Source: Saprospiraceae bacterium (GTDB lineage: Bacteria > Bacteroidota > Bacteroidia > Chitinophagales > Saprospiraceae). Taken from it: a DNA stretch of 55,337 nt. This document shows, piece by piece, positions 54,991 to 55,337 of the stretch; within the stretch, counting starts at the first letter, position 1; every line of letters starts with the position of its first letter. The stretch is from positions 1 to 55,337 of the forward strand of contig JANWXM010000024.1 in the NCBI GenBank assembly GCA_025055285.1, given 5' to 3'. The position numbers were made by a program, and so were the translations under genes. The notes beneath the pieces were generated by a model. That model searched no databases. It had not been told where the DNA came from and saw only the letters and a program-made list of their open reading frames with translations.

Positions 54991-55325
54991 CAAATGCCAT
55001 ATCCTATTCTCTCTAGGGAATCGGGTTGGCGTTTAAGGCTGCTTTGTTCATGAGGAACAAGAACCCGCATCCACGTGAGAACGGGCTTGAGCTCTTCAAA
55101 GGACTAATCCACAGTTCCAGTTATGAGCCTTGACGTTGGACGCTGAGTAAAATAGCCAAGACTGTTACACCTTAGCGAGTCGACGACTAAAATCGCAGAT
55201 CAAAAGAGACTCTCAGCCGCCTATGTTTCCTATTGGCAATTTTTCGTACAATAATTTTTGAAATGCATCTTCCGCACCCCTTCTTCCAAAAATAGAGAAT
55301 AATGCCAAAAGTTGTAATCTTGCAG
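54991..55325. other. 335-bp non-coding right flank
   Basis: No gene, RNA or repeat recognised. Its end is A+T-rich and contains TAATCTTG (55313-55320), one base off the -7 consensus, just before an ATG at 55326. Confidence 0.4.
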
Positions 55326-55337
55326 GATGGAGACACA
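55326..55337 (+). CDS. possible start of a gene cut by the window edge
   Basis: ATG at 55326, reading METx, follows a near-consensus -7 element by 5 bp, the same close spacing seen upstream of fabG and cas1 in this window. Only four codons are visible, so nothing can be said about the product. Confidence 0.3.

Overview
The window comes from a Bacteroidota genome, plausibly the Saprospirales/Chitinophagales side of the phylum; I cannot place it more precisely. Evidence: a TonB-dependent receptor with a carboxypeptidase-regulatory-like N-terminal domain, a Bacteroidota-type GyrA/ParC protein, a large HYR-repeat secreted protein, a baeRF-type release-factor homologue, and repeated promoter elements of the Bacteroidota form TTG-N19/20-TAnnTTTG upstream of genes.

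Layout. Positions 1-292 hold the C-terminal part of a broken tyrosine recombinase. 0.3-5.3 kb: secreted S15-type hydrolase, TPR protein, two small hypothetical proteins. 5.3-8.4 kb: ridA and parC, co-oriented. 8.5-12.7 kb: a membrane-bound GT2 fusion glycosyltransferase and a PpiD-like periplasmic chaperone. 13-17.8 kb: a conserved hypothetical, a TolC-like outer membrane channel with its periplasmic adaptor (no pump gene follows) and a PH-like membrane protein. 17.9-28.8 kb: a helical-repeat protein, fabG, a sodium symporter fused to an alpha/beta hydrolase, a TonB receptor, and a two-gene unit of a KASIII-like enzyme plus an acyl-CoA ligase.

28.9-42 kb is the main accessory region: a CRISPR array of 41 identical 29-bp repeats and a complete leftward type I (I-B-like) cas locus, read as cas6-like gene, WYL regulator, cas6, cas5, cas3, cas8, cas7, cas4, cas1, cas2, leader, array. 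The repeat read on the minus strand ends in ATTGAAAC, the usual I-B crRNA 5' handle. A near-consensus promoter sits between cas2 and the array, so I infer the array is transcribed leftward, away from cas2. Unusual points are a second Cas6-family gene, a WYL regulator, and a 454-bp structured gap between cas4 and cas1.

42.3-55.3 kb returns to chromosomal functions: baeRF-family protein, DUF4440-like secreted protein, SH3-like lipoprotein, orphan histidine kinase, FKBP prolyl isomerase, M20 dipeptidase, a 1624-residue HYR/beta-helix surface protein with 246-bp tandem repeats, and a GT87-like membrane mannosyltransferase. I found no insertion sequence, rRNA or tRNA in the window. All functional assignments come from reading motifs; no database search was run.
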